A DNA stretch of 64,000 nt, from assembly GCF_002086115.1 (NCBI RefSeq), contig NZ_MVHJ01000009.1, positions 1 to 64,000 of the forward strand, in the 5' to 3' direction. Made by a program: the position numbers and the translations under genes. Below the pieces are notes generated by a model. The model was not told the DNA's origin, did no database searches, and saw only the letters and a list, made by a program, of their open reading frames with translations. Positions 30,342 through 39,986 of this stretch are shown one piece after another. The stretch is from Mycolicibacterium bacteremicum. Lineage in GTDB: Bacteria > Actinomycetota > Actinomycetes > Mycobacteriales > Mycobacteriaceae. The first letter of the stretch is position 1, and the number at the start of each line of letters is the position of its first letter.

Positions 30342-31865
30342 TCACTCTCGCCGGCCACCGACGGGGCCGGCCAGTTTCGTTGCCGCCTTGTCGGCAAGGG
30401 CGCGCACCGATCGGTATCTGGCCGGTGACGCCACGCGCAGGACACCTAGATAGACCAGCGCGAAGACCAGGCAGTCGACCAGGATCAGCGCGAGCCCCAC
30501 GGGCTCGGCAAAGCGGTCTGACCTGATCAGAAGATGTTCCAGCAAGAAGGCGACGGCGAAGGCCACAGCGGCCGACACCGTCGACGGCCACAGGCAGGCC
30601 AGGACGTCCCGGGGCGACGCATCTGCCACCGAACAGCTCAGGGACACACTGACGATGCCGCAGACCAGATATGTGACGGACAGTCCGAGGCCCACCCCGG
30701 CGACTCCGAACGGCAGGAGAAGCACGATCAGCGGTAGGTGGAGCACCAACCCGAGCACACTCAGCCAATTCACCAGTGATGACCGGCCCGCACCCTTCAT
30801 CACCGTGATACCGAACGCATTGAGCGCCGCACCGAACGGAACTGCTGCCATCGCCATGGCGGTGGTGCCCGCGGGACGCCAGTCGTCACCGAGGAGCAGG
30901 ACGGCAGCCGGTTCTGCAGTCACGGCAAGCACCGCCCCGATCGGGAGAGCGCCGAACCAGGTCCACCCGAGAACCCGGACGAATGCCTCCCGGAATCGGC
31001 TCCTGTCGGCCGATATCCGGGCGAAGGCGGGAAACAGCGTGTAACCGAATATCTCGACGATCGCCATCGCGGGGATGCCCGCCATCTGGTAGCCGTAGCG
31101 GTACTGGCCCAGATCGGTCGTACCGAGCCGGCGGCCGAGAAGCACCTGCTGGAAGGTGTCCCGAATGCTGGTGGCGATGTTGTCGAAGAGCAAGGGCAAG
31201 GAGAAGACTGCCATTTCGCGCCAAACCCTGACCGAGAAGCGACCCCTGAACGGGCGCCATCTCGCCATCCACCAGCTCAGCACCAACAGCGTCAGGATCG
31301 ATGCGTAGGAGCCGATGACCAGTGCCCATGCTCCAAACCCGCGCACAGCGAAGATGATCGACACCGCCGCGAACGAGATCTTCGCCGCGGGCTGGATGAT
31401 CATTCGTTGTTTGAACCGGAACGCACGCTGCATGAGGGCCTCCGGGACACTCACGCACAGGTAGAGCAGTACGAGTCCCGAAGTCGCCGCCGCGATGTGC
31501 CCGGCCCGGGGGCTGTGGAAGAGGTCGCCGATGAGCGGCGATGTGACCAGGACACCGAGAGCGAGCACCACACCGGTCGCGGCGGTCACGACGAGAACGG
31601 TGTTCGCGGCGTCCTCGATGTCGTTCTCGCGCTTGATCAATGCCTGGGCCAGCGTGCCTTGCGAAAACGTCAGGAGGAACCCCATCAGCACCGATCCCGC
31701 GGTGAAGACGCCCACCTCTTCGGGCCCCAGTATCCGTCCCAGCACGATCGTCTGGACCACGACGACGACCTGGCAGACGACGACGCCGACAGCGGAGTAC
31801 CCAACCCCTCGTTTGAGCACTCCGCTGAGACCGTCTCCGGAGACGTCGTTGTTGGCCTGCTTCAT
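30342..31865 (-). CDS. Wzx-type polysaccharide flippase
   Basis: 507 residues, hydrophobic throughout with about 12-14 predicted helices, of the MOP superfamily (polysaccharide biosynthesis export). N-terminal part: GVGYSAVGVVVCQVVVVVQT then ILGPEEVGVFTAG; the rest alternates helices and short basic loops. It should flip the polyprenyl-linked repeat unit to the outer face for polymerisation. Wzx/Wzy pathways are rare in mycobacteria, whose known polysaccharides are mostly made by other routes. It lies between a glycosyltransferase and the AlgD-like dehydrogenase in the same operon. Confidence 0.88.
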   Translation of the reverse strand: MKQANNDVSGDGLSGVLKRGVGYSAVGVVVCQVVVVVQTIVLGRILGPEEVGVFTAGSVLMGFLLTFSQGTLAQALIKRENDIEDAANTVLVVTAATGVVLALGVLVTSPLIGDLFHSPRAGHIAAATSGLVLLYLCVSVPEALMQRAFRFKQRMIIQPAAKISFAAVSIIFAVRGFGAWALVIGSYASILTLLVLSWWMARWRPFRGRFSVRVWREMAVFSLPLLFDNIATSIRDTFQQVLLGRRLGTTDLGQYRYGYQMAGIPAMAIVEIFGYTLFPAFARISADRSRFREAFVRVLGWTWFGALPIGAVLAVTAEPAAVLLLGDDWRPAGTTAMAMAAVPFGAALNAFGITVMKGAGRSSLVNWLSVLGLVLHLPLIVLLLPFGVAGVGLGLSVTYLVCGIVSVSLSCSVADASPRDVLACLWPSTVSAAVAFAVAFLLEHLLIRSDRFAEPVGLALILVDCLVFALVYLGVLRVASPARYRSVRALADKAATKLAGPVGGRRE

Positions 31866-31870
31866 GTCAC

Positions 31871-33208
31871 CTACCAGCCGATGCCCTGATAGTGGACGGT
31901 CTCACGAAGTCGCACGGCATCCGGCAACCGCACCAGGTCGACGATCAGCCGGTCCGCCCCGGCCCGTGACATGGCTTCGACGACCTCCGGTGCGCAGGAA
32001 CCGACGATCAGCACCTCACCGTGTTCGAGCACCGTGTCGATATCGTCGGTCAGCAGCTCGCCCACATGTGGCAGCCGCTCGTCGATATAGGCACGGTTGG
32101 CACCCAGCAGCCGTGAGAGTACGACGTTGGCATCATGGATCTTGACGTCGAAACCCTTGCCGATGAGTCGTTCGGCGAGTTCGACCATCGGGCTCTCGCG
32201 CAGGTCGTCGGTTCCCGGTTTGAACGACATCCCGAAGATTCCCACCTTTCGTCGCCCGTGCGCGACGATCAGGTCGAGGGCACGTCGCAGATGGACCTCG
32301 TTGGACACCAGGAGGTTCGACAGCAGCGGGATGTCGACGTCGTTGCGGCGCGCGGTGTGGGTCAGCGCCCGCAGGTCCTTGGGCAGGCAGGAGCCACCGA
32401 AGGCGAATCCTGGCCGCAGGTATGCGGGGCTGATGTTGAGTTTGGTGTCGGCCACGAATACATCCATCACGGCGTGCGAGTCCAGACCCAGTGCGGCACA
32501 AAGTGCTCCGACCTCATTGGCGAAGCCGATCTTGAGCGCGTGGAAGCTGTTGTCGATGTACTTCGTCATCTCGGCAACCCTGATGGGCACCTGGAACACC
32601 GGGCCCGGAAGACCCTCGTAGATCCCGATGACCGTCTCGGCGCTCTCCGAGTCCGTGGCCCCCACCACGGTTTTGGGCGGCCCGAAGAAGTCCCGCACGC
32701 TGGTGCCCTCGCGCAGGAACTCGGGATTCACGCACACGCCGAAGTCGATGCCCGCACGCTTGCCCGACACCCGCTCCAGCAGTGGTATCAGCAGCGTCTC
32801 GCAGGTCCCGGGCACCATGGTGCTGCGATAGACGACCACATGGCGTCGGTTCTTCTCCCGGATCGCCAGACCGATCTCGGAGGTCACCTCCTCGAGATAC
32901 CGAGTGGTCAATCCGCCGCCACTGGTCGACGGCGTTCCGACGCAGATCAGTGAGATGTCGGTGTTCAGGACTGCGGCATGGGCGTCCGCGGACACCGTGA
33001 GGCGTTCTGCGGCCACCACCTCGGCGGTGAGCTCACCGATCTCACTCTCCACGATCGGAGACCTGCCGTGGCGTAGCCCGTCCAGCTTCGCGGGGTTCAC
33101 GTCCACACCGATGACGTGGTGCCCGCGGGAGGCCAGACACGCCGCGCTCACGCAACCGACATAGCCCAGGCCGAAAACACTTATTGCTGACTTTGTTTCA
33201 GGATTCAT
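31871..33208 (-). CDS. nucleotide-sugar dehydrogenase, GDP-mannose 6-dehydrogenase (AlgD)-like
   Basis: 445 residues. N-terminal NAD fold ISVFGLGYVGCVSAACLASR and GHHVIGVDVNPAKLDGL, then SPIVE, a run close to AlgD. The catalytic cysteine is in AFGGSCLPKDLRAL. C-terminal domain has GMSFKPGTDDLRESP. The N-terminus and the SCLPKD variant point to GDP-mannose 6-dehydrogenase, giving GDP-mannuronate, rather than a second UDP-glucose dehydrogenase; the substrate is still an inference. ATG at 33208, 5 bases after the heparinase-like gene stop. Confidence 0.8.
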   Translation of the reverse strand: MNPETKSAISVFGLGYVGCVSAACLASRGHHVIGVDVNPAKLDGLRHGRSPIVESEIGELTAEVVAAERLTVSADAHAAVLNTDISLICVGTPSTSGGGLTTRYLEEVTSEIGLAIREKNRRHVVVYRSTMVPGTCETLLIPLLERVSGKRAGIDFGVCVNPEFLREGTSVRDFFGPPKTVVGATDSESAETVIGIYEGLPGPVFQVPIRVAEMTKYIDNSFHALKIGFANEVGALCAALGLDSHAVMDVFVADTKLNISPAYLRPGFAFGGSCLPKDLRALTHTARRNDVDIPLLSNLLVSNEVHLRRALDLIVAHGRRKVGIFGMSFKPGTDDLRESPMVELAERLIGKGFDVKIHDANVVLSRLLGANRAYIDERLPHVGELLTDDIDTVLEHGEVLIVGSCAPEVVEAMSRAGADRLIVDLVRLPDAVRLRETVHYQGIGW

Positions 33209-33213
33209 CCTGC

Positions 33214-35382
33214 TCACCACCCTCGCGTGGACGAAACAATCGACGGACACGGCACGGTTGTCACGGCCCCCGACCGACGGGTGTCGATCGTCAGGCCACG
33301 CCGGATGCCGTCCTGGGACCAACTGACAGACAGTTCCTCACCGCTGCGGGTGATCTCGGGCAGCGCGATGACCCCGGCGTCGACGGTGTGCAGGAACGAC
33401 ACCAGCGCTACCGGCAGCCCCGCCCCGGTGTGCGCGGTGAGCAGCCAGGCCGGCTCCCTGCCCTCCAGCCGATCCGACCACCAGCCCAGGCCGGAATCGG
33501 TGTCGCCCCGGACCTGGCCGGTTTCGACCGGTGTCGTTGCGGCATAGCACAACTGCAGAACCGGGATACTGTCCCGGGAGACCATGTGACCGTCCTGGGT
33601 GGGAAGCCAGTCCAGCGCAGGGTGCAAGGGCCAGGACACCGCGATGTCGTGTGTCCGCTTTCCGTCCAGCAGATCGACCACCACCACGGTGGACTCACCC
33701 GGCGGCGCGATCAGCCAACGCCGGTGCGTCACTGGGTCGTCGAGCCGACGATAGCCGTCGTGTTCGGCGTCGACGACGCCGTTCTCCAGATCGACCGAGC
33801 GTGCGGTGGTCGCGGCGTGCCTGCGCCAGTAGAACGGTCCTCCGATCACCGACTGGTTGGCACCGTCCACACACACGGTGGGGTGCGCGCGGGTGCCCCG
33901 GTGCACGGCTCGCCAGTCCGGATTCATGCAGTAGCTGCCGGTCCCCGGGTCCACGATGATCTCTCCGTCGCCGTCGCTGAGCGTCACCGACAGGGCGTCG
34001 GCGTGACCGTGGGCCGCGGTCGAGAGATAGCCGAGCGGCCCGACATCCATGGTCAGCCGGTTCCGCCTCTGTCGTAGCACCACCAGTCCCCCGTTCGGTG
34101 CATACATGCTCGATTCGTTGCCGCCCCGACCGACGCCCTTGCCGATCCCGCGCACCGATGTGCCCAGTGCGGCGGCGAACCAGGCGGCGGAAGTTGTCAT
34201 CTCGCCATACCTGGCCGCGCTCTCGTCCCCGGTGGTTGCTGCCACGATGCCGAGATGTGCACGCACGGTGCGCTTCGGCTCGGCTCCCAATCTCAACGCA
34301 AAGCCGTCGTCATCGTCCCCGAAGCGCGGATCCGGATCGCCGGATCCGACGACCGACACCAGGTACCGTGCACTGCGCGCCAGCGCGGTGCCGATCGGTG
34401 CCGGCACCCGATCACCGCGCAACCGCCACAACGCGGCGAGCGTCGAGAACAGTTCGGCGGTGAAGATCTGGTAGGAGATCGACTGCTCGGCACCCGCACC
34501 GTCGGGCAGGATCAGCTGTTCGGCTGCGGCTTCGAGTGCGCGCACAGCACGTCGCTGCAGCGAGGCGGGCGCGGCCAGTTCGGGGAACAACAGATGCACG
34601 GTCAGCAGTCCGGTGAGTTCACCGACCAGGTGGTTGTTGGCCGAACTGAACCGGGATCGGTTGTGCCAGCAGTGGCGGGCACTCGCGTCGAGCATGCGGA
34701 CCACCCGACGGTAACGCTGCGTGGTCATCGCGGGTGAGTTCCGCAGCCCCTGTAGTGCGATCGCCACCGAGATGGCTCGCATGCCCACCTCGAAGGGGCT
34801 GCGCCACATGGTTGCGGTGGCGACCGGGTTCTGGTCCAGCCAGGATTCGAGGTGATCGAAAGCTGTTTCGGCATAGTGTGATTCACCGGTGAATAGCCAT
34901 GCCTGCGCCAGCACCGGTAGGTGCTGCAGGCGGTTGAGCTCCCAGATCCATTTCGGATCGCTGATCGCCTCGCGGTGGTCGATTCTGCCACCGGTGGATT
35001 CGGGCCAGCGGAAGTCGGTGATCGGGTCGTAGCTCCAGTCGATGTAGCGACCGATGTTCACGCTCGGGTACCCGAAGAAGGCGCGTTCGCCGGCGATGCA
35101 TCGATCGGCCTCGGCCAGCACCTCGCGCACGTGCGCGGGCTGTTCTGCCGCGATCCACCGGGCCCGCTCCTGGTCGAGCAGCACCGGTCGCCCGTCGCCG
35201 TCCCGGAATCGCTGCCGCAGCGCATCCCAGTCCGCCACCGGCCGGCGCAGCATCCGGGAATCGATCGGTTCCAGCCAGACGTCGCGGCGAATCACCATCT
35301 CGCCCATTTTCTTTGCCCGCCAGACCATCTCGCGGGGCGACATGGTGGCTGCCCGACCGGCATACCAGCTAAGCTCGGGCAT
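33214..35382 (-). CDS. heparinase II/III-type alginate lyase-like protein
   Basis: 722 residues. N-terminal alpha/alpha-toroid region (about 100-400, with SSANNHLVGELTGLL) and C-terminal heparinase II/III-like beta region (LSTAAHGHADALSVTLSDG, DPGTGSYCMNP). No signal peptide is visible, so the protein appears cytoplasmic. In many Wzx/Wzy clusters this family sits beside a two-domain oxidoreductase and glycosyltransferases, as here, and may degrade or proofread uronic-acid chains. ATG at 35382 with GGGAGG six bases upstream; it overlaps the preceding glycosyltransferase gene by 14 bases. Confidence 0.85.
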   Translation of the reverse strand: MPELSWYAGRAATMSPREMVWRAKKMGEMVIRRDVWLEPIDSRMLRRPVADWDALRQRFRDGDGRPVLLDQERARWIAAEQPAHVREVLAEADRCIAGERAFFGYPSVNIGRYIDWSYDPITDFRWPESTGGRIDHREAISDPKWIWELNRLQHLPVLAQAWLFTGESHYAETAFDHLESWLDQNPVATATMWRSPFEVGMRAISVAIALQGLRNSPAMTTQRYRRVVRMLDASARHCWHNRSRFSSANNHLVGELTGLLTVHLLFPELAAPASLQRRAVRALEAAAEQLILPDGAGAEQSISYQIFTAELFSTLAALWRLRGDRVPAPIGTALARSARYLVSVVGSGDPDPRFGDDDDGFALRLGAEPKRTVRAHLGIVAATTGDESAARYGEMTTSAAWFAAALGTSVRGIGKGVGRGGNESSMYAPNGGLVVLRQRRNRLTMDVGPLGYLSTAAHGHADALSVTLSDGDGEIIVDPGTGSYCMNPDWRAVHRGTRAHPTVCVDGANQSVIGGPFYWRRHAATTARSVDLENGVVDAEHDGYRRLDDPVTHRRWLIAPPGESTVVVVDLLDGKRTHDIAVSWPLHPALDWLPTQDGHMVSRDSIPVLQLCYAATTPVETGQVRGDTDSGLGWWSDRLEGREPAWLLTAHTGAGLPVALVSFLHTVDAGVIALPEITRSGEELSVSWSQDGIRRGLTIDTRRSGAVTTVPCPSIVSSTRGW

Positions 35383-36490
35383 CTTGGGCCTCCCGGTCAG
35401 ACGCGCCCACACCGGCCAGGCGCCGGTAGGACGACAGCAGGAGCTCCAGGTTCCGTTCTCCTTCGCCGGGGTCGCGATCGGCGAACGCACTGTCGGCAGT
35501 GCTTCGGCAGAGGATCTCGCTGAGCCTGGTCGCGAGGTCTGCCGCGTCGGCGGGACGGAAGCGGACGACTCCACTCGGCCGGAATCCGACATCGCTGGCC
35601 AGCACGGGCGTACCGACGGCCAGGGCCTCGCGCACCGAGATCGCGTCTCCCTCGTGGTGCGGGGTGCGCACGAAAGCGTCTGCCCTGCGCAGAATCGGGA
35701 AGACCGCCTTTTCGTCCTCACGCACCACGACCGCGTCGGCCAGGCCGTCGCGCGCGACACGGTCCAGCAGCGCGCCGCGGAACGCGGCGTCCCCGCCGGA
35801 CTTGACCATCAGGACGAGCCCCAGTGCGGGGTTCGTCACGCGGAGCTCCGCGACGGCCTCGACGAGATCCTGGCTGCCGTAGAGGTCGTACCAGCCGCTG
35901 ATCGAGGCGATCAGCGGTGCATGGGTGTCGGCGAATTCGGCGACTTCGGGCGGCAGCACCTGATCGGCGCGCGGATCCAGCCTGAGCGGCAGGGCATTGG
36001 ACACCACCACGACGCGCGATGCCGGTACGCCGACCGCCCCCAGCGCCCCGGCGATCTCATCGGTGCACGCGATGAGCAACTGCGGGCGGGTGAGGATGAA
36101 CCTTACGAGCTGCCTACGGGCACCGCGGTATCCGGTGATCGCGGTGGGGAACTCTCCGCCGGCGATCGACAGCGCGCTCGGTCTGCGCGCCACCCTGGCG
36201 GCGAGCAACGGCAGGATGTTGCCGACAAGATTCGGTTGGCTGCCCGTCACGCAGTGCACGACGTCGGGCCGGGTGCGCAGCACGGTCAGCGCGGCGCGCG
36301 CGAAGGCCGCCACCCGGCCCAGGTCGCGGCGCCATCCTCCCACTGCGGCATACGGGACCGGGATTCGCAGCGGCGCCATCCCCTGCTGACGGAGGCCCGC
36401 CTCGATGGCGGAGAAGTAGACGCCCATGCCGCCGTACGGTGGTGGGAACGGACCCACCAGCGCGACGGTGAGCCGGCTTCGCACGTTCAT
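35369..36490 (-). CDS. glycosyltransferase, GT4 family
   Basis: 373 residues. VALVGPFPPPYGGMGVY near the N-terminus, VVVVSNALPL in the linker, and HHEGDAISVREALAVGTPVL then ASDVGFRPSG in the donor domain, a GT4 pattern. The start at 36490 is supported by GAGGAAC upstream and by the conserved N-terminal strand. The upstream oxidoreductase frame reads 377 bases into this gene unless a frameshift at 36528-36532 is assumed (see that gene). Confidence 0.87.
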   Translation of the reverse strand: MNVRSRLTVALVGPFPPPYGGMGVYFSAIEAGLRQQGMAPLRIPVPYAAVGGWRRDLGRVAAFARAALTVLRTRPDVVHCVTGSQPNLVGNILPLLAARVARRPSALSIAGGEFPTAITGYRGARRQLVRFILTRPQLLIACTDEIAGALGAVGVPASRVVVVSNALPLRLDPRADQVLPPEVAEFADTHAPLIASISGWYDLYGSQDLVEAVAELRVTNPALGLVLMVKSGGDAAFRGALLDRVARDGLADAVVVREDEKAVFPILRRADAFVRTPHHEGDAISVREALAVGTPVLASDVGFRPSGVVRFRPADAADLATRLSEILCRSTADSAFADRDPGEGERNLELLLSSYRRLAGVGASDREAQDARA

Positions 36491-38708
36491 CCGGGTTGTT
36501 CCTCGGCGCCGGCCAGCCCGGCGTCGGCCCCCGGCCGCCGAGCGCCTTGGGCAGATCGACCAGCACGGCCCTGCCCTGGGCCAGCGCCCACGGCACCTGC
36601 AGAGTCAGCGCGCTGGACCAGAATGCGTCCTCGGCAACGGTTTCGGAGTCTCCCGACCCGGTGGCGAGGTCGACGAACAGCCGCATCTCCTCCCGGTGGC
36701 CCTTCTCCTGGCGGCGACCTCGCGAACGTTTTCGCTTGCCGCCCTGCGCGATCTCGAGAGCGAAGAAGTCGTCGATGATTCCGACCACCCCACCGCAGTA
36801 GACCTCGATGCGCTCCTTGGGGATGCTCGGGTCGCCGTTGCCCAGATACTGCAGGCTGGCGATCGAGCCGCAGGAGAACGCGACCTGCACCACGATCGTG
36901 TCGGCCAGTTCGGCGGAGTCGGCCGAGCCGATGGCCTCTGCAGAGACCCGCAGCGGACGGCCCTCGGCCATCGAGCACGCCAGGTCCAGGAAGTGGCAGA
37001 GTTCGCCCACGATCCGTCCGCCGCCGAAGATGGAGTCGCGCATCCAGTGATCGGGTGGCATCTGGCCGGCGTTGCAGCGGGCGATCATGACCCGCGGCAC
37101 ACCGCGCGGGAGCGCCCCTTTCAGTTTCGTGGTGAGCGGCGAGAAACGCCGGTTGAAGCCGACGAGCAGCGGCGCGCCACTCTCCGTCCAGGCCGACGCC
37201 ACCTGCTCAAGGTCATCCCACGTGGTGGCGAGCGGCTTCTCGCAGAACGTGGCCTTGCCGGCCCGCAGTGCCTGCGTTGCCAGCCCGGCGTGTGAATCAT
37301 GACGGGTGGCGATCACGACCGCGTCGACGCCGCTGTCGTTGACCAGCGCATCGGCGTCAGCGGTGGAATGCCCGAATCCGTAGCTCTGGGCCACCTGCCC
37401 CGAGGTGGTGCCGCCCGAGGTGGTGATCCCGACCGGCTGCACCTTGCCCGTGTCCATCAGGGCGGGCAGCAGGACACGGGTCGCGAAGTTCCCCGCACCC
37501 ACCATGCCCAGGCCCACCCGCTCGGCCGGTAGCCGGTTGCGCGGCTTCACCGCGATCTGGGTGCGGGCGGCCACGGCCTGCCCGTCGGGGTACTGCAGCA
37601 GTACTCCGATCGGTCGGGTCTCATCGGGTGATCTGCCGGATATCAGGGCGTAGGCATCGGCCGCGTCGTCGACGGGCAGACGATGCGTGGTCAGTGTCGC
37701 GACGTCCACCCGGCCGTCACGGACCAGGCGCAGGAACTCGTCGAGGTTGCGCTGTTCGGTCCACCGGACATATCCGATGGGATAGTCGTGGCCGTGCTCC
37801 TCATATCCGGGGTCATAGCGTCCCGGTCCGTAGGACCGTGAGTACTTCAGCTCGATTTCTTTCATATAGAACGGATCTCGGGGCAGCGTCAGCCCGACGG
37901 TGCCCACCAGCACCACCCGTCCGCGGTTGCGGACGAGCTGCGCCGCGAGCTCGATGGGATCATTGGACGCGGCGGCCGCACAGATCACCACCGCGTCGAC
38001 ACCGACGCCACCGGTGATACCGCCGATGACGGCCTCGATGGATGCCCGTGGCGCGGCCCGTTCGACTCCGATGCTTTCGGCCAGTGCGCACGCGCGCGGA
38101 TCCAGGTCGGTGCCGAACACCCTGGCTCCGGCCGCTCTGGCGAGTTGCGCGGCGATCAGCCCGACCAGCCCCAGCCCCACCACCAGCACACGGTCCCCGA
38201 GCCCGATCTCGGCCTGCCGTACCCCGTGCATCGCAATGCAACCCAGCGTTCCGTAGGCCGCCTCGTCTGCGCCCACGCCGTCGGGCACCTTGGCGAGCAG
38301 ATGTTTGGGAATGAAGTTGACCTCGGCGTGATTTGCGTAGCCCGCTCCCGAGCAGGCGACGAGATCGCCCACCTCGATGCCCGGCACGTCGGGGGCGACG
38401 GCCAGCACCCGGCCGGCGGCGCTGTAACCCAGCAGATTGGGGGCTTCCAGGCGCTGCATGACGGTGCGGTAGGTCTCCTTCACACCGTCCTGGCGGGCCT
38501 TCTCGACGACCTGTCTGGCCAGTTCGGGCCTCGCCTTGGCCTTTCCGAGCATGCCCTTTTCGCCGAGCTCGATCTTGTTGCGCTCGGTGCCGGCGCTGAT
38601 CAGCGACGAGAGCGTCGCCACCAGTGCGCCGCCCCGGTTCAGCCGGGGCGGGGGTACCTCCCGCACCGAGACCTCACCGGTTTTCAAGTTCTGCACGGCC
38701 TGCTTCAT
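36487..38708 (-). CDS. two-domain oxidoreductase (medium-chain dehydrogenase + Gfo/Idh/MocA), probable 3' frameshift
   Basis: Residues 1-370 are a zinc-alcohol-dehydrogenase-like domain (LVVGLGLVGLIAAQLARAAG, nucleotide site). Residues about 395-730 are a Gfo/Idh/MocA domain (GMVGAGNFATRVLLPALM, FCEKPLA). This fusion typically accompanies heparinase II/III genes and acts on sugar or sugar-nucleotide substrates. As written, the frame continues to 36114, adding about 125 Arg/Pro-rich residues that are only the antisense-looking shadow of the glycosyltransferase. Adding one base in the C5 run 36528-36532 gives a natural end (ADAGLAGAEEQPG) with stop at 36487-36489 overlapping the next ATG. I therefore place the end at 36487 and regard a one-base deletion or sequencing error as likely. 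Confidence 0.8.
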
Positions 38709-39982
38709 TTCGCCTCCGAATGGTGCGGGCGGTTGGTCACATCAAGGTGATACGCGTCTGTTTCGATGGCTTTGGCCGGTACGTGTCCGGACGAGCCCCG
38801 GCTGAGCAGCTGCTCGTAGAATTGGACCAGAGCGCGCCGTGACACCTCCCAGGACAGTTCGCGGGCCACTCTGCGGTAGCCGGACTCCCCCATCCGCCGG
38901 CGCCGCTCGGGGTCGCGCAGTAGTGCGTCGATGGCCTGCGCGAATTTGAGCTCGTCGTTGGGCTCGACGTACACCGCCGCATCGGCCGCCGATACCCGTG
39001 CCTCGACCAGATCGAAGGACACGATGGGCCGGGCCATGGCCATGTACTCGACCACCTTGTTCATCGTGGACACGTTGTTCAGCGGGTTCAGCGGGTCCGG
39101 GGCCAGGCACACATCGGCGGTGGACAGGCAACGTTGCGCGAACTCGTCGGACACCCGGCCCGGAAATTCCACGACGTCGGTCAACCCGAGATCGGCACTG
39201 AGTGCGGCCACTGCGTCGTGCGAGTCGCCGGCGCCCATGAAGATGCAGTGAAAATCGGTTCGCCCGACCACATCACGCAACTGCTGGATGGCCCGCACCG
39301 CGTAGTCGACGCCGTCCGAGGGCCCCATCACGCCCAGATACGCGAGCAGATAGGGCTTGCCGCGACGCAGGCTGTCATCGGGTTCTCGCCGGATGAAGCG
39401 GCTCAGGTCGGGTGCGGTGCGCACCACGGTCACCCGCTCGGCGGCGACCTTGCCGCGTTCGATCGCGATGCGGCGGTAGCTCTCGTTCGTCGAGATCACC
39501 GCGTCGGCCGTGGCGAAGGTCAGTCGTTCGACCAATCGAGTGAGCCAGTACAGGATTCGTCCACCTGTGGGGAACCGGGAGAGGAACATCTCGGGCCCGA
39601 GGTCGTGATGGTCGAAGACGAACCGGGTGCCGCCCGGGCGCAGCACCAGAGCGATCAGGAACAGCAGGTCGGGAGGGTTACACGCATGCATGATGTCGAC
39701 GGGCCCGTCACGGCGAACCTTGATGGCCAGTCGCAGCGTGTGGAACAGCGCGAGCGTGTACTCGCTCAGGTAGCCGCTCGGGCCACCGGTCGCCGGACGC
39801 AGCGGGTAGCGCAGTATCCGGACATCCTCGATCACCGTCTCCGACTCGCGGTCCTGACCGGTGCCTACCGGGCAGATGACGGTGACCTTGAACCCGGCCT
39901 CGGTCAATGCCCGGGCTTCCTGCCAAACCCGTCGGTCGAACGGCACCGAGAGGTTCTCGACGAGGATCAATATGTGGCGCAC
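38705..39982 (-). CDS. glycosyltransferase, GT4 family (WbuB-like)
   Basis: 425 residues. The N-terminus ILILVENLSVPFDRRVWQEA is typical of WbuB-like transferases that often add the second sugar. Later motifs: FDHHDLGPEMF, AYLGVMGPSDGVDYAVRAI, and the donor site NNVSTMNKVVEYMAMARPIV. It would use a nucleotide sugar at the inner membrane face. ATG at 39982; its stop overlaps the start of the oxidoreductase gene by 4 bases. Confidence 0.9.
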   Translation of the reverse strand: MRHILILVENLSVPFDRRVWQEARALTEAGFKVTVICPVGTGQDRESETVIEDVRILRYPLRPATGGPSGYLSEYTLALFHTLRLAIKVRRDGPVDIMHACNPPDLLFLIALVLRPGGTRFVFDHHDLGPEMFLSRFPTGGRILYWLTRLVERLTFATADAVISTNESYRRIAIERGKVAAERVTVVRTAPDLSRFIRREPDDSLRRGKPYLLAYLGVMGPSDGVDYAVRAIQQLRDVVGRTDFHCIFMGAGDSHDAVAALSADLGLTDVVEFPGRVSDEFAQRCLSTADVCLAPDPLNPLNNVSTMNKVVEYMAMARPIVSFDLVEARVSAADAAVYVEPNDELKFAQAIDALLRDPERRRRMGESGYRRVARELSWEVSRRALVQFYEQLLSRGSSGHVPAKAIETDAYHLDVTNRPHHSEAK

Positions 39983-39986
39983 TGTT

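Noticed and set aside
36114-36486. C-terminal extension of the two-domain oxidoreductase as a real domain
   Set aside because: Arg/Pro-rich composition equals the out-of-frame reading of the glycosyltransferase; a one-base frameshift explains it better.
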